Source: an uncultured Pelagibacteraceae bacterium
GTDB taxonomy: Bacteria > Pseudomonadota > Alphaproteobacteria > Pelagibacterales > AG-422-B15
NCBI GenBank assembly: GCA_902523535.1
Contig: CABYZQ010000004.1
Coordinates: 1 to 39,240 of the forward strand
DNA length: 39,240 nt
Reading direction: 5' to 3'
The notes beneath the pieces are model-generated. The model was not told the DNA's origin. It did no database searches and saw only the letters and a list, made by a program, of their open reading frames with translations. Shown here in pieces: positions 18,652 to 28,281 of this stretch. How positions within the stretch are numbered: position 1 is the stretch's first letter; each line of letters starts with the position of its first letter. The position numbers were made by a program, and so were the translations under genes.

Positions 18652-20442
18652 TTATCCTCCAATTGCGATCCCTTCTCTTCGAGGATCAGAGCCTCCTTCA
18701 AGATTTTCCCCAATATATATAGTATTTATTCCCGAAAAGTATTTTTTTAATTGTGTTTCGTAGCCCATTGATGAAAGCGCTTCTTTTAGAGTGTTAGCAT
18801 TTGGACCATCTTCAATGTCATATCTACCCCATCGATTAATTGCGTGAGGTAAAGATACAGATTGTTGTACATTCATATCCCAATCAATTAGAGAAATAAG
18901 AGAGTTTGCAACGAACCCAATAATATTACTCCCTCCCGGAGATCCAGTAATGTATATTGGCTTTCCTTCCTTCAGAACAATTGTTGGCGACATAGAAGAT
19001 CTTGGGCGTTTACCTGGTTCTAGTCTATTGGAAATTAATTTCCCATCAATTTCATCGCGAAAAGAAAAATCTGTAAGTTGGTTGTTTAATAAGAACCCAC
19101 TTTCTGTTAACAATCTTGATCCAAAAGCATTTTCTATTGAAGAAGTCATAGACAATGCGTTCCCATATTTATCATAAATTGATATATGAGTTGTTGATTG
19201 TAGCTCAAGTGAACCATCATCTGCATAATTGTATGTAACTTCTTGAGAAGGATTTCCAGCTTCAATATTTTCTGTTCTTAATCCTAATTCTATTTTCTTA
19301 GATCTTTTTTTTAAATATTCATGATCAAGTAAACCTTTCATGGGAACATCAACAAAATCACTATCTGCTAAATATCTATCTCGATCAGCAAATGCTAACC
19401 GACTTGCATCACCAATCACCTGCCATGATTTAGGATCTTCATAGCCAAGTGATTTTAAGTTAAATTCCTCAAGGATTTTTAAAATTTGTGCTACTGCAAC
19501 TCCACCTGATGAGGGTGGCCCCATACCACAAACATTATGTTCTCTATAACTTATACAGACTGGATCGCGTTCTATTACGTTATAATTTTCTAAATCACTT
19601 TTCTCTAAATACCCAGGATTTTCAGAGTAGTTTTGAACTGTATTTACAACGTCATCAGCAATTTCCCCCTTATAGAAATCTTCAATACCATCTGTAGAAA
19701 TTTTTTTTAGTGTTTCAGCATAAGCTCTATTCGTTATTATTTGTTTATATTTAAGATTATTTCCATCAGGTAAAAAGTATTTAGATGTTTGACTACTTTT
19801 TTTTAATCTATCCGAGTCTCTTTCAATTGATGACGCCAACTTCTTAGACACGGGAAAGCCATTTTCCCCAAGGTTTATTGCGGTGGTAAAGAGATTTGAC
19901 CACTTAATTTTTCCCCATTTTTCATGTGCTTTGAACATTAATGCAGGCGTACCCGGTGTTCCTACCGAAAGACCGCCAATTACAGCATCAAAAAATTTCT
20001 TAGTCTCTCCACTTTCGTTTTGAAACTGAGTTGTATATGAAGCTCTTGGTGCAGTTTCTCGTCCGTCTAATGTGGTAACTTTATTAGTTTTATTATCGTA
20101 CCAAATTAAGAAACTTCCACCACCAAGGCCAGAAGACTCTGGCTCTACTAACCCTAAAACCGTTTGTGCAGCAATCATTGCATCTGCGGCTGTTCCGCCT
20201 TCCTCAAGAATTTTAGCTCCTGCTGCAGAAGCGTAAGAATTTGCCGTCACAATCATCCAGTCTTTCCCTAAAACTGGAACCACATCTTTTTTGGCCTGCA
20301 TTGAAGCATTTATTTGTTCAGTATTTAAATCCTCATAATTAATGATAAACGTTTCTGGGCTAATTAGATCAGAGAGATCCTCAGAGTGAGAATTTTGGAT
20401 TAGTAAGAAAGTTAATAAAATAAGAGAAAGTTGTTTTTTCAT
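18652..20442 (-). CDS. ggt: Gamma-glutamyltransferase (glutathione hydrolase precursor)
   Basis: This secreted Ntn-hydrolase cleaves gamma-glutamyl bonds of glutathione and similar peptides. Its signal peptide is about residues 1-20. The proenzyme is cleaved before the catalytic Thr, here T417 in QSTTHISIYD, giving large and small subunits. Substrate-site motifs are present: LDGRETAP, GPPSSGGVA, NNQLTDFSF, PGKRPRSSMSPT and TGSPGGSNII. The length of 596 residues is normal, so it should be processed and active in the periplasm. The downstream tRNA-Thr and oligopeptidase B genes share its strand. Confidence 0.95.
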   Translation of the reverse strand: MKKQLSLILLTFLLIQNSHSEDLSDLISPETFIINYEDLNTEQINASMQAKKDVVPVLGKDWMIVTANSYASAAGAKILEEGGTAADAMIAAQTVLGLVEPESSGLGGGSFLIWYDNKTNKVTTLDGRETAPRASYTTQFQNESGETKKFFDAVIGGLSVGTPGTPALMFKAHEKWGKIKWSNLFTTAINLGENGFPVSKKLASSIERDSDRLKKSSQTSKYFLPDGNNLKYKQIITNRAYAETLKKISTDGIEDFYKGEIADDVVNTVQNYSENPGYLEKSDLENYNVIERDPVCISYREHNVCGMGPPSSGGVAVAQILKILEEFNLKSLGYEDPKSWQVIGDASRLAFADRDRYLADSDFVDVPMKGLLDHEYLKKRSKKIELGLRTENIEAGNPSQEVTYNYADDGSLELQSTTHISIYDKYGNALSMTSSIENAFGSRLLTESGFLLNNQLTDFSFRDEIDGKLISNRLEPGKRPRSSMSPTIVLKEGKPIYITGSPGGSNIIGFVANSLISLIDWDMNVQQSVSLPHAINRWGRYDIEDGPNANTLKEALSSMGYETQLKKYFSGINTIYIGENLEGGSDPRREGIAIGG

Positions 20443-20465
20443 TTTATTCTCTATGTTTAATAGTT

Positions 20466-20882
20466 TTATTCACGTTTTAAATCCTGACACCAATCATATT
20501 TTTGTTTGCGATTATAAACAACGCCTAGCTTGTTTTCGATAATCTTACTTGATGCATCTTCACCATCAATTATTAAATATGATAATATTCTTCCAAAATA
20601 ATCTTCCAGGTATTCAGTTTTAAATTCAATTGTTGATGCATTTGCAATAAGATCATTTAGGTAATCTCGTGCTTTTAAGCCTAGTTTTAGTTCAGCATTG
20701 CATTTCGGCTTGGATATTTCAGGGGTATCTAATTCAAGTAATCTAATTTTTTTCTTCATGCCATTGATTGTGACGTAGCAAGTATCTCCATCATAACAGA
20801 ATTGATCGTTATACTGTCGAAGACTGATTTCAGCTTGAACAGTTGTAATCATGCTAACAAATATAACGAGAAAATATTTCAT
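20466..20882 (-). CDS. Secreted staphylococcal-nuclease-like (SNase) protein
   Basis: This 138-residue OB-fold nuclease has a signal peptide (about residues 1-17). The family features are visible: DGDTCYVTI, IRLLELDTPE with the active-site Arg near 47 and Glu near 55, and DYFGRILSYL with the second Arg near 98. Four Cys residues suggest disulfides in the periplasm. It probably degrades nucleic acid outside the cytoplasm. It is upstream of ggt on the same strand, 23 bases away, and divergent from typA. Confidence 0.82.
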   Translation of the reverse strand: MKYFLVIFVSMITTVQAEISLRQYNDQFCYDGDTCYVTINGMKKKIRLLELDTPEISKPKCNAELKLGLKARDYLNDLIANASTIEFKTEYLEDYFGRILSYLIIDGEDASSKIIENKLGVVYNRKQKYDWCQDLKRE

Positions 20883-20956
20883 CTTAATAACTATAAATCT
20901 TGTTTTTATATGACAAACCCATTAGAAGACAATCAATATTATTTTATCACTCATCA

Positions 20957-22777
20957 ATGACATCAAAACTAAGAAACATCGCAATTATTGCTCACGTGGA
21001 TCATGGCAAAACTACTTTGATTGATTCTTTAATGAAACAAACAGGTATGTTTCGTGAAAATCAGAACGTAGATGAACGTTTAATGGACTCCGGTGATCTT
21101 GAAAAGGAAAGAGGGATTACTATTTTAGCCAAACCAACTTCTATTGTTTGGAAGGATGTCCGTATTAACATTATTGACACTCCTGGGCATGCTGATTTTG
21201 GAGGTGAAGTGGAACGAGTTCTTGGAATGGCTGATGGTGTTATAATATTAGCAGATGCTGCCGAAGGACCAATGCCACAAACAAAGTTTGTTTTAGGTAA
21301 AGCCCTTGCCCAGAATTTAAGACCAATTGTTGTGATTAATAAAGTTGATAGACATGATGCTAGATCCGAAGAGGTTGTAAATGAGGTTTTTGATTTATTT
21401 GTTGCTTTAGACGCAAGTGAAGAACAATTAGATTTTCCAATTTTGTATGCAGCGGGAAGGGAAGGTTGGTGTGTTGAAAACTTAGAAGACCCTCGCGAAA
21501 ATTTACATCCATTATTAGATCTTATATTAAAGCACGTTGAAGAACCAACTGTAGACTTATCAAAACCTTTTGCAATGTTAGCAACTTTACTTGATGCAGA
21601 TCCTTATTTAGGTCGATGCCTTATCGGACGAGTAATTAATGGGTCAGCTAAAGTAAATGATCAAGTAAAGTCTATTAATCTAAGTGGTTCTCAAATTGAA
21701 ACTGGTAGATTAACTAAATTATTTACTTTTAGAGGGGCGGATAGGGTGCCAGTTGATCAGGTAACAGCTGGAGATATAATTTGTATCGCTGGTTTAGCTG
21801 TAACATCAGTTGCGGATACAATATGTAACCCTGAAGTTTCAGAGCCGCTTATTTCAACACCAATTGATCCTCCCACAATGTCAGTGACAATTACAGTCAA
21901 TGACTCCCCATTTGCTGGTACTGATGGAAATAGAGTAACTTCAACTTTAATTCGTGAGAGATTACTTGCCGAAGCTGAAACTAACGTTGCAATTACTTTT
22001 GAAGAGAATGATCAAAAAGATGCTTTTGAAATAGGTGGGCGAGGTGAGCTACAAATTGGTGTCTTAATAGAACAAATGAGAAGAGAAGGTTTTGAACTAT
22101 CAGTATCACGACCACGTGTTCTCTACAAAGTTAGTGAAAATGGCGCAAGAACTGAGCCTATTGAAGAAGTCATCATTGACGTCGATGACGAATATACAAG
22201 CACAGTAGTTGATGGAATGAATCAGAGAAAAGCTGAAATGCAAGATATGCGATCATCTGGAGCTGGTAAAACTAGACTTACCTTTTTAGCACCATCACGT
22301 GGTTTAATTGGATATCAAAATAAATTCTTGACAGATACAAAAGGAACAGGAGTGCTAAACAGACTTTTCAACAAGTATGATAATTATAAAGGGAGCATTA
22401 TTGGACGTAAATATGGTGCATTAATATCAACGGATACTGGAAGTGCTGCAGCGTATGCAATTTTCAACCTTCAAGATCGTGGAACTATGTTTATTGGTCA
22501 CCAGTCAAAAGTATATGGTGGTATGGTAGTTGGAGAGCACAGTCGTGACAATGATCTCGAAATTAATGTTTTAAAAGGTAAGCAGCTTACTAACGTAAGA
22601 GCTTCTGGAACAGACGAGGCGGTTAAATTAACTCCCCCAAGAAAAATGTCACTAGAAGAAATGATGGCTTATATCAATGAAGATGAACTACTGGAGGTCA
22701 CACCAAAAAATTTGAGACTGAGAAAACGTTATCTTTCAGCAATTGATCGCAAAAGGGATCGTAAAACAAAATCTTAA
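20957..22777 (+). CDS. typA: Ribosome-associated GTPase TypA/BipA
   Basis: This translational GTPase of the EF-G family helps 50S assembly and stress adaptation. The G1 motif (AHVDHGKTT) lies near residues 10-18, followed by the RGITI switch I, DTPGHADFGGEVERV and NKVDR. BipA-specific C-terminal motifs are present (RGLIGYQNKFLTDTKGTG, GGMVVGEHSRDNDL). I chose the ATG at 20957 (606 residues, the family's usual length) over the TTG at 20900. It ends 4 bases before the convergent ABC-2 permease stop. Confidence 0.97.
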   Translation: MTSKLRNIAIIAHVDHGKTTLIDSLMKQTGMFRENQNVDERLMDSGDLEKERGITILAKPTSIVWKDVRINIIDTPGHADFGGEVERVLGMADGVIILADAAEGPMPQTKFVLGKALAQNLRPIVVINKVDRHDARSEEVVNEVFDLFVALDASEEQLDFPILYAAGREGWCVENLEDPRENLHPLLDLILKHVEEPTVDLSKPFAMLATLLDADPYLGRCLIGRVINGSAKVNDQVKSINLSGSQIETGRLTKLFTFRGADRVPVDQVTAGDIICIAGLAVTSVADTICNPEVSEPLISTPIDPPTMSVTITVNDSPFAGTDGNRVTSTLIRERLLAEAETNVAITFEENDQKDAFEIGGRGELQIGVLIEQMRREGFELSVSRPRVLYKVSENGARTEPIEEVIIDVDDEYTSTVVDGMNQRKAEMQDMRSSGAGKTRLTFLAPSRGLIGYQNKFLTDTKGTGVLNRLFNKYDNYKGSIIGRKYGALISTDTGSAAAYAIFNLQDRGTMFIGHQSKVYGGMVVGEHSRDNDLEINVLKGKQLTNVRASGTDEAVKLTPPRKMSLEEMMAYINEDELLEVTPKNLRLRKRYLSAIDRKRDRKTKS

Positions 22778-22781
22778 CTAA

Positions 22782-23543
22782 TTAGTTCTTTATCCCGTAT
22801 CCTTTAGAGATCACTATTGCCACGCCAACAATACATGCCACTAAAAAGCCAATAAGTGATACGATGCTAATAAAAATATTAATATCTGAAGCGCCATAGA
22901 ACGACCATCGCATGCCATTTATTAGGTACACTACAGGATTAAAGTACGAAACTTTCTGCCAAAACTCAGGCAGCATTTCAATTGTATAGAGACTGCCTCC
23001 CAAAAATACTAATGGAGTAATTATTATTAGAGGAACTACTTGAAGTTGCTCAAAATTGTCACTTAATAATCCTATAAGGAATCCAAATAAGCTGAAGGTT
23101 AAGCATGTTAGAATTAATAAGAATAGCATCAATAAAGGATACTGTATTTGTAATTCTACAAAGAAACTTGCTGTAAAAAGAATAATTACCCCAACAATTA
23201 GAGACTTGGATGCACTTGCTCCTACAAAACCGATTATGATTTCAATCGATGAGATCGGAGCTGCTAATACTTCATATACCGAACCTGTAAATTTAGGAAA
23301 GAAAATGCCAAATGCTGAATTTGATATACTCTGGGTCAGAAGTGTTAGCATTAAAAGCCCAGGCACTATAAATGAACCATAACTGACCCCATCAATTTGA
23401 GGAATCATTCCCCCTATGACTGACCCAAAAACAATAAAATATAATGAAGTAGATATAACAGGAGAGAGAATACTTTGGAAAATTGTACGTCTCATTCTAT
23501 CCATCTCGTGGAAGTAAATAGCTCTGATTGCATAAAAATTCAT
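22782..23543 (-). CDS. ABC-2 type exporter permease
   Basis: This 253-residue protein has six predicted membrane spans and the ABC-2 permease signature (ISPVISTSLYFIVFGSVIGG near the N-terminus; PLVFLGGSLYTIEMLPEFWQ and FNPVVYLINGMRW near the C-terminus). Its start overlaps the ATPase stop as ATGA, so the two form one exporter. It resembles the YadH/NodJ-like group. The substrate is unknown. Confidence 0.9.
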   Translation of the reverse strand: MNFYAIRAIYFHEMDRMRRTIFQSILSPVISTSLYFIVFGSVIGGMIPQIDGVSYGSFIVPGLLMLTLLTQSISNSAFGIFFPKFTGSVYEVLAAPISSIEIIIGFVGASASKSLIVGVIILFTASFFVELQIQYPLLMLFLLILTCLTFSLFGFLIGLLSDNFEQLQVVPLIIITPLVFLGGSLYTIEMLPEFWQKVSYFNPVVYLINGMRWSFYGASDINIFISIVSLIGFLVACIVGVAIVISKGYGIKN

Positions 23544-24466
23544 GAATTTTCCCTAACCAATTCTACAAAAATATTTTCAAGTGAACTCTGTTCTGTTTTA
23601 AGATCTTTTAATTTTAAACCAGACTCTTTCATGTCTTGTAAGAGTGAAGTAATTCCTGTTTGTTTACTCTGTGTATCATATCGGTAATTAATAGATAAGC
23701 CATTATTCATAATTTCTAGATCATATTGGTCTAGACTTTCAGGCAAAATATTAATCATTTCGTGTAGATCAATGGTAAGTGTCTTTTGACCCATACTTTT
23801 TATAAGATTTTCAGTATCATCTACAATAATCATTTCACCATTATTAATAACAGCGACTCGGTCAGCTATTGCCTCAGCCTCTTCGATATAGTGTGTTGTT
23901 AAAATAATAGTAACTCCAGTATCTCGAAGATTCTCAATAATCTTCCACATATCTTGCCTCAATTCCACATCTACACCAGAACTTGGCTCATCTAAAAATA
24001 ACACTGATGGTTCGTGTGATAATGCCTTTGCAATTAAAACCCTTCTTTTCATACCACCAGACAGCTCATTAATCTTTGAGTCTTTTTTGTCCCATAAGCT
24101 TAGATCTTTTAGAAGTTTTTCAATGAGATCTGGGTTTGGGACCTTCCCATACAGACCTCTTGTATAAGCAACGTTATTATAAACAATTTCAAATTGTTCA
24201 AGTGTAAGTTCCTGCGGGACAAGGCCAATTTGTGACCTAGTTTTCCTGTAGTCCTTGATAATGTCATATTCATTTACTAATACTTTTCCCACTGTTGGAT
24301 TTACAATCCCACAGATGATACTGATTAGGGTAGTTTTTCCAGCACCATTTGGCCCAAGCAAAGCAAATATCTCGTTTTTGCGGATATCTAGATTGATATT
24401 TTTTAGCGCCTGAAAATTATTATCGTAGATTTTTGATAAGTTATTGATAGAGACGATACTTTGCAT
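23540..24466 (-). CDS. ABC exporter ATP-binding protein (ABC-2 partner)
   Basis: This 308-residue ATPase has Walker A LLGPNGAGKTT, signature LSGGMKRRVLIAKAL, Walker B VLFLDEPSSGVD and H-loop TTHYIEEAE. A C-terminal extension of about 85 residues (DUF4162-like) is typical of the YadG/CcmA/DrrA group. With the downstream permease it forms an exporter of unknown cargo. It lies 60 bases after the carbonic anhydrase gene on the same strand. Confidence 0.9.
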   Translation of the reverse strand: MQSIVSINNLSKIYDNNFQALKNINLDIRKNEIFALLGPNGAGKTTLISIICGIVNPTVGKVLVNEYDIIKDYRKTRSQIGLVPQELTLEQFEIVYNNVAYTRGLYGKVPNPDLIEKLLKDLSLWDKKDSKINELSGGMKRRVLIAKALSHEPSVLFLDEPSSGVDVELRQDMWKIIENLRDTGVTIILTTHYIEEAEAIADRVAVINNGEMIIVDDTENLIKSMGQKTLTIDLHEMINILPESLDQYDLEIMNNGLSINYRYDTQSKQTGITSLLQDMKESGLKLKDLKTEQSSLENIFVELVRENS

Positions 24467-24526
24467 CGGTCTTTTATATCATTTAAAGCTAAGATGTCTT
24501 TTATTCTTTTAAATAAATGATAATGA

Positions 24527-25150
24527 TTATAGTGGTTGAAAACTTGCTGTATTAAAATTGAGAGTTTCAATTTGACCAGATCCAATATTTATCCATGAGC
24601 CATAGATATTGATCTCTTTATTATTAATTCTCTCTTGAATAAAAGGGTAGCTTTTAAGATTTTCTAAAGACGTTTTAATGCTGATTTTTTCCAATTCTTT
24701 TATTGAATCTTCATCTCTTGAGCTATCAATCTTTTTGTAAGCTGGCTTAAGTAAATTTAACCAGTTTGAAATAGAAGAATTAGAGTTAAACCCATCATCT
24801 TTACACATTTGAAAACCATTTTTAATGCCACCACACCCTGAATGACCCATGACAATTATATTTTTAATATTTAAGACAGTAATGCCAAACTCAATAGCTG
24901 CAATTGTTCCGCTATGTTCCGTTATATAATCATAGGGTGGAACAATATTTGCAATATTTCTGTGAACAAGCAATTCACCTGGCTCAGATTTAAATATTGA
25001 ATTTGGATCTACTCTTGAGTCAACGCATGAAATGATAATATATTTTGGAGACTGACCTTCTTTGGAAAGACTTTCAAAAAGATTTTTCTTTTTTAAGTAT
25101 GTATCATTATACCAATCTTTATATTTTTCTTTAAGATCTTGTGGAAACAT
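24527..25150 (-). CDS. Beta-class carbonic anhydrase
   Basis: This zinc enzyme interconverts CO2 and bicarbonate. The 207 residues carry C42, D44 and R46 (SCVDSRVDP) and H103-x2-C106 (MGHSGCGG), the full beta-CA zinc site with the Asp/Arg dyad, plus HRNIANIVPPYD. There is no signal peptide, so it is cytosolic. The gene starts 4 bases after the DUF3604 stop, so the two are probably co-transcribed. It may supply bicarbonate or handle CO2 from decarboxylation and urease. Confidence 0.95.
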   Translation of the reverse strand: MFPQDLKEKYKDWYNDTYLKKKNLFESLSKEGQSPKYIIISCVDSRVDPNSIFKSEPGELLVHRNIANIVPPYDYITEHSGTIAAIEFGITVLNIKNIIVMGHSGCGGIKNGFQMCKDDGFNSNSSISNWLNLLKPAYKKIDSSRDEDSIKELEKISIKTSLENLKSYPFIQERINNKEINIYGSWINIGSGQIETLNFNTASFQPL

Positions 25151-25154
25151 ATCT

Positions 25155-27083
25155 TTAATTATTTTTTATCCAGATTGGTGATGACCACGCCATCTCACGC
25201 ATAATTTTTGGATAGTTTTTAGAAGGTTTCTCATCTATTCTGATACTATCATAGGTTGACCATCTACATGTAGGGTTTTCAATAGCTCTAACGTAGTAAA
25301 ATGCATTCTGATCAAATGAATATTTCTCATCGGTCCATAGAATTTCTAATCGATCGGCTCCAAAGTTTTCGTTAAATGAACAATTATCAAAATCTACCTT
25401 TGCTTTTGTTGGTTTGCACCTATTTTTTCTACTATTAATTTCCCTATCATCACTACAGACTACATCGTAAACAACTTCTTTTTCATTTCCATCTTCAGTC
25501 CAACCTTTAACTATTTGAATTTTGTCTAATGGCGCACTAAGTGAGTCTCGTTCAGCAGTGATATAGAATTTGGGTATTTGCATAGAGCTATTTATAACAG
25601 TACTGCCCATGCTATAACCGTTTTCATAGGATTCAGCTATTGGATCAATAGACTTATAGATTTCTTCTGTACTATTAAAATTGAGAAAAAATCTCAACTT
25701 AATTCTTGTACCGCTAGTTGCATACACCTCTTTTTTTTGCATGGCTTCAAATAAAGTATTTCTATTGTTTTCTTCAGCCCAAACTGCCGCTAGACCACCT
25801 GGATTATTTACAAGTTGGGTCATTAATAATCCTTCTTTAACTCTTCTTTTAGACGGTCCAACGAAGCTGGTTCTACCTCTGTAATCCCATTCTTCTGTAT
25901 CTCCTGGATTAGAATTATGAGAGTCAGAACTTCCTATCATTCCAAAATCAAGGGGATTAAATCCAAATTCGTTCTCCAAAGAAAGCCCTTTTTTTAGTCC
26001 ATCACGCGCCATAGAAGTTTCTTGAATGCATAATGTATCATCATCATTTTCACATTTTGTATAAAATTGTTCAATATCACATTCTTCGTCAGTACTTCCA
26101 AAAAATGTACTGCATTCTGAGTTTCCTTTGTCCTGAAATATTTCAACTAATGGCTCATTGTTGTTCCGTAGTTTCCAATCTTCAAGTGTATATTGTTCAT
26201 TATCGATAGTATGGTTTGCAAACGCATATCCCCATGAGCGATTACCATTATGAGGTATTGTCATAAACTCACAGGGATAGTTGCAACTTTCTAATAACTT
26301 TTTCCATAAATCAATAGCTGTGTGAGCATCGAAAAGTGAGAAAGCTTTTTCAGGGACCGTATTATTTTTAAATATAACATTTCTGTGGTTATAGCCACCA
26401 TCAGGTAATGTGGGCGAGTATTCATAAGCAACAAAAGTTGTAAATTTTCCAGGTTCATTATGATTATCTGCAGCTTTTATAATTTTGTTCCATGTAGATT
26501 TTATAAATCGTTCTTCCTTTTCTTTATCACCAATAGCTGCTGACATGATGCTTATTGGTGGCCTCGCAACAGATGTCTCGCGAAGATCAAAAAAAAATCT
26601 ATAACTAGGGGACTCCAATCTTGCACAAGTAATTTTGGACTCCTCTGTAATCTCTGAATCGGCACAGCTTTCCTGTAGTCCAAAAGTTTCTGCATGATCA
26701 GTTACTGCAGCAAAGTCTAGAGGTCTTGAAATTTGCATTTGTTCACCAAACATATTCAGCATAGGCTCTCCCTTGGCAAACTTATATGTATCATCTAGGC
26801 CATAGCGATTACCAAAAATATAGGAATCAAATGACAAGCTTGAATGAACATGGAGATCGCCAAAATATACATTCTTATTCTTGTTTGGTTTTTTAAATTC
26901 AAAAGGCTCAAAAACAGTTTGCCTTGTAATATTTTCTCTTTGTTCTTTTGCTTCTTCAGAAAGTTTTAAAATTTCTTCTTTTGATAGGACAGGTACGTTG
27001 TATAAGTTATATAAATATAGAGAGCCAATTAAAATTAAAAAACCAAGGGTACTAAATAGAACAATCCAATGAATTTTTCTCAT
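25155..27083 (-). CDS. Membrane-anchored DUF3604 protein (PHP-like metal-dependent hydrolase)
   Basis: This 642-residue protein has one N-terminal span (about residues 5-27) and then a periplasmic domain. PHP-type metal motifs are present: GDLHVHSSLSFDS at about 75-87, AAVTDHAE near 125-132, TIPHNGN near 278 and GSSDSHN near 386. These signatures match DUF3604, a family common in marine bacteria whose reaction is, to my knowledge, not settled. Intact His/Asp motifs argue for catalysis on the outer face of the inner membrane. It begins the DUF3604, carbonic anhydrase, ABC exporter run and is divergent from the Rieske gene. Confidence 0.85.
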   Translation of the reverse strand: MRKIHWIVLFSTLGFLILIGSLYLYNLYNVPVLSKEEILKLSEEAKEQRENITRQTVFEPFEFKKPNKNKNVYFGDLHVHSSLSFDSYIFGNRYGLDDTYKFAKGEPMLNMFGEQMQISRPLDFAAVTDHAETFGLQESCADSEITEESKITCARLESPSYRFFFDLRETSVARPPISIMSAAIGDKEKEERFIKSTWNKIIKAADNHNEPGKFTTFVAYEYSPTLPDGGYNHRNVIFKNNTVPEKAFSLFDAHTAIDLWKKLLESCNYPCEFMTIPHNGNRSWGYAFANHTIDNEQYTLEDWKLRNNNEPLVEIFQDKGNSECSTFFGSTDEECDIEQFYTKCENDDDTLCIQETSMARDGLKKGLSLENEFGFNPLDFGMIGSSDSHNSNPGDTEEWDYRGRTSFVGPSKRRVKEGLLMTQLVNNPGGLAAVWAEENNRNTLFEAMQKKEVYATSGTRIKLRFFLNFNSTEEIYKSIDPIAESYENGYSMGSTVINSSMQIPKFYITAERDSLSAPLDKIQIVKGWTEDGNEKEVVYDVVCSDDREINSRKNRCKPTKAKVDFDNCSFNENFGADRLEILWTDEKYSFDQNAFYYVRAIENPTCRWSTYDSIRIDEKPSKNYPKIMREMAWSSPIWIKNN

Positions 27084-27128
27084 AATATCTAGTCATAGAC
27101 AATATAAGGGTATAAAATTTTTACAAGC

Positions 27129-28271
27129 ATGAGTGAAGGATATATTTTAAAAAAAACTGAAAAATCTCTACCATTAAATTGGTATTTTAATCAAAATCAA
27201 TTTGATAAAGAAATAAAGAAAGTTTTATCAAAAGAATGGCTATACATTTGCCATGAACATGCTTTATCACAGCCGTTATCTTTTCATACTGTTGAAATAA
27301 GTAAATTTAATATCCTTCTTGTGCGTGACAAAGAGGGAAATATGAATGCATATTATAATTCTTGTAGCCATCGAGGATCTATTTTAAAAAACGAAAAAAA
27401 TGGTAAGCTAAAGTCTAATTTATTAGTTTGCCCATATCACCAATGGTCCTACAACGCAAGTAATGGAAATCTTGTAAAAACTTCCTCAATAATAGATCCA
27501 AAAAATTTTAAAAAGGACAAAAATTGTTTGATCAAAGTAAAATTTAAAATTTGGAATGGACTAATTTTTATTAACTTAGACAATAAAGCTAAATGGAATT
27601 CAAAAAAAGTTTTCCCAGATTATAGTGACGCTTTTTCGCAATTGAATGTGAGTAATTATCAAATTGGTCACACATGGAAAAAACAAATAAAATGTAACTG
27701 GAAAATTTTTTGGGAAAATTATAGTGAGTGTCTACATTGTCCAAACCTTCATCCAGAACTATCTAATCTTGTTCCTATTTACGGCCGAAGACTTGTAGAC
27801 ATTAAAGATGATCCTAACTGGAAAAAGTTTATCAATCATAATGATCCAAAGTATAAAGGCGGCATGAAAAAAGGAACTGAAACGTGGTCGATGGATGGCA
27901 GCGCGCAAGGGCATCGTGTAGAATACCTAGAAAATCAGACAGACTTTCCTGGATATATTTATATGACAAGCTGGCCATCTATGTTTTTAGCAATTTTTAC
28001 TGACCATATCAGAATGGTTCGCATTCTTCCTTTATCTAATGAGCTCACAGAAGTAACAGCTGAGTGGGTTTTTCGAAAAGAAACACTTAAAGACAAAAAA
28101 TATTCAATGAAAAATGTTGTTGATTTTGCAGTACTCGTAATGAAACAGGATGCTGAGGCTTGTGAACTTAATCAAAAAGGCATACATAATCCAATACGTA
28201 AAAGTGGAACCTTAATGCCCGAAGAATATGAAATAAAAAGGTTTCATAATTGGCTGAGAAAGAAATTATAA
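27129..28271 (+). CDS. Rieske non-haem iron oxygenase, betaine-demethylase (GbcA/Stc2-like) type
   Basis: This 380-residue protein has a Rieske [2Fe-2S] site (C79-x-H81 in NSCSHRG; C101-x2-H104 in CPYHQW). The mononuclear iron site is E200-x2-H203-x4-H208 (NYSECLHCPNLHPEL) with D341 as third ligand. The NYSECLHCPNLHPEL pattern is typical of alpha subunits that demethylate quaternary amines such as glycine betaine or stachydrine. No reductase gene is next to it, so electrons must come from elsewhere. It is followed at 10 bases by an M20 hydrolase and then an M24 hydrolase. The substrate is unknown; a small N-methylated osmolyte is the best guess. Confidence 0.85.
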   Translation: MSEGYILKKTEKSLPLNWYFNQNQFDKEIKKVLSKEWLYICHEHALSQPLSFHTVEISKFNILLVRDKEGNMNAYYNSCSHRGSILKNEKNGKLKSNLLVCPYHQWSYNASNGNLVKTSSIIDPKNFKKDKNCLIKVKFKIWNGLIFINLDNKAKWNSKKVFPDYSDAFSQLNVSNYQIGHTWKKQIKCNWKIFWENYSECLHCPNLHPELSNLVPIYGRRLVDIKDDPNWKKFINHNDPKYKGGMKKGTETWSMDGSAQGHRVEYLENQTDFPGYIYMTSWPSMFLAIFTDHIRMVRILPLSNELTEVTAEWVFRKETLKDKKYSMKNVVDFAVLVMKQDAEACELNQKGIHNPIRKSGTLMPEEYEIKRFHNWLRKKL

Positions 28272-28281
28272 ATATTAAAAG

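Noticed and set aside
18565..18750. 61-codon + strand frame over the tRNA-Thr gene
   Set aside because: It is the reverse complement of the tRNA and the 3' end of ggt, with no supporting features.
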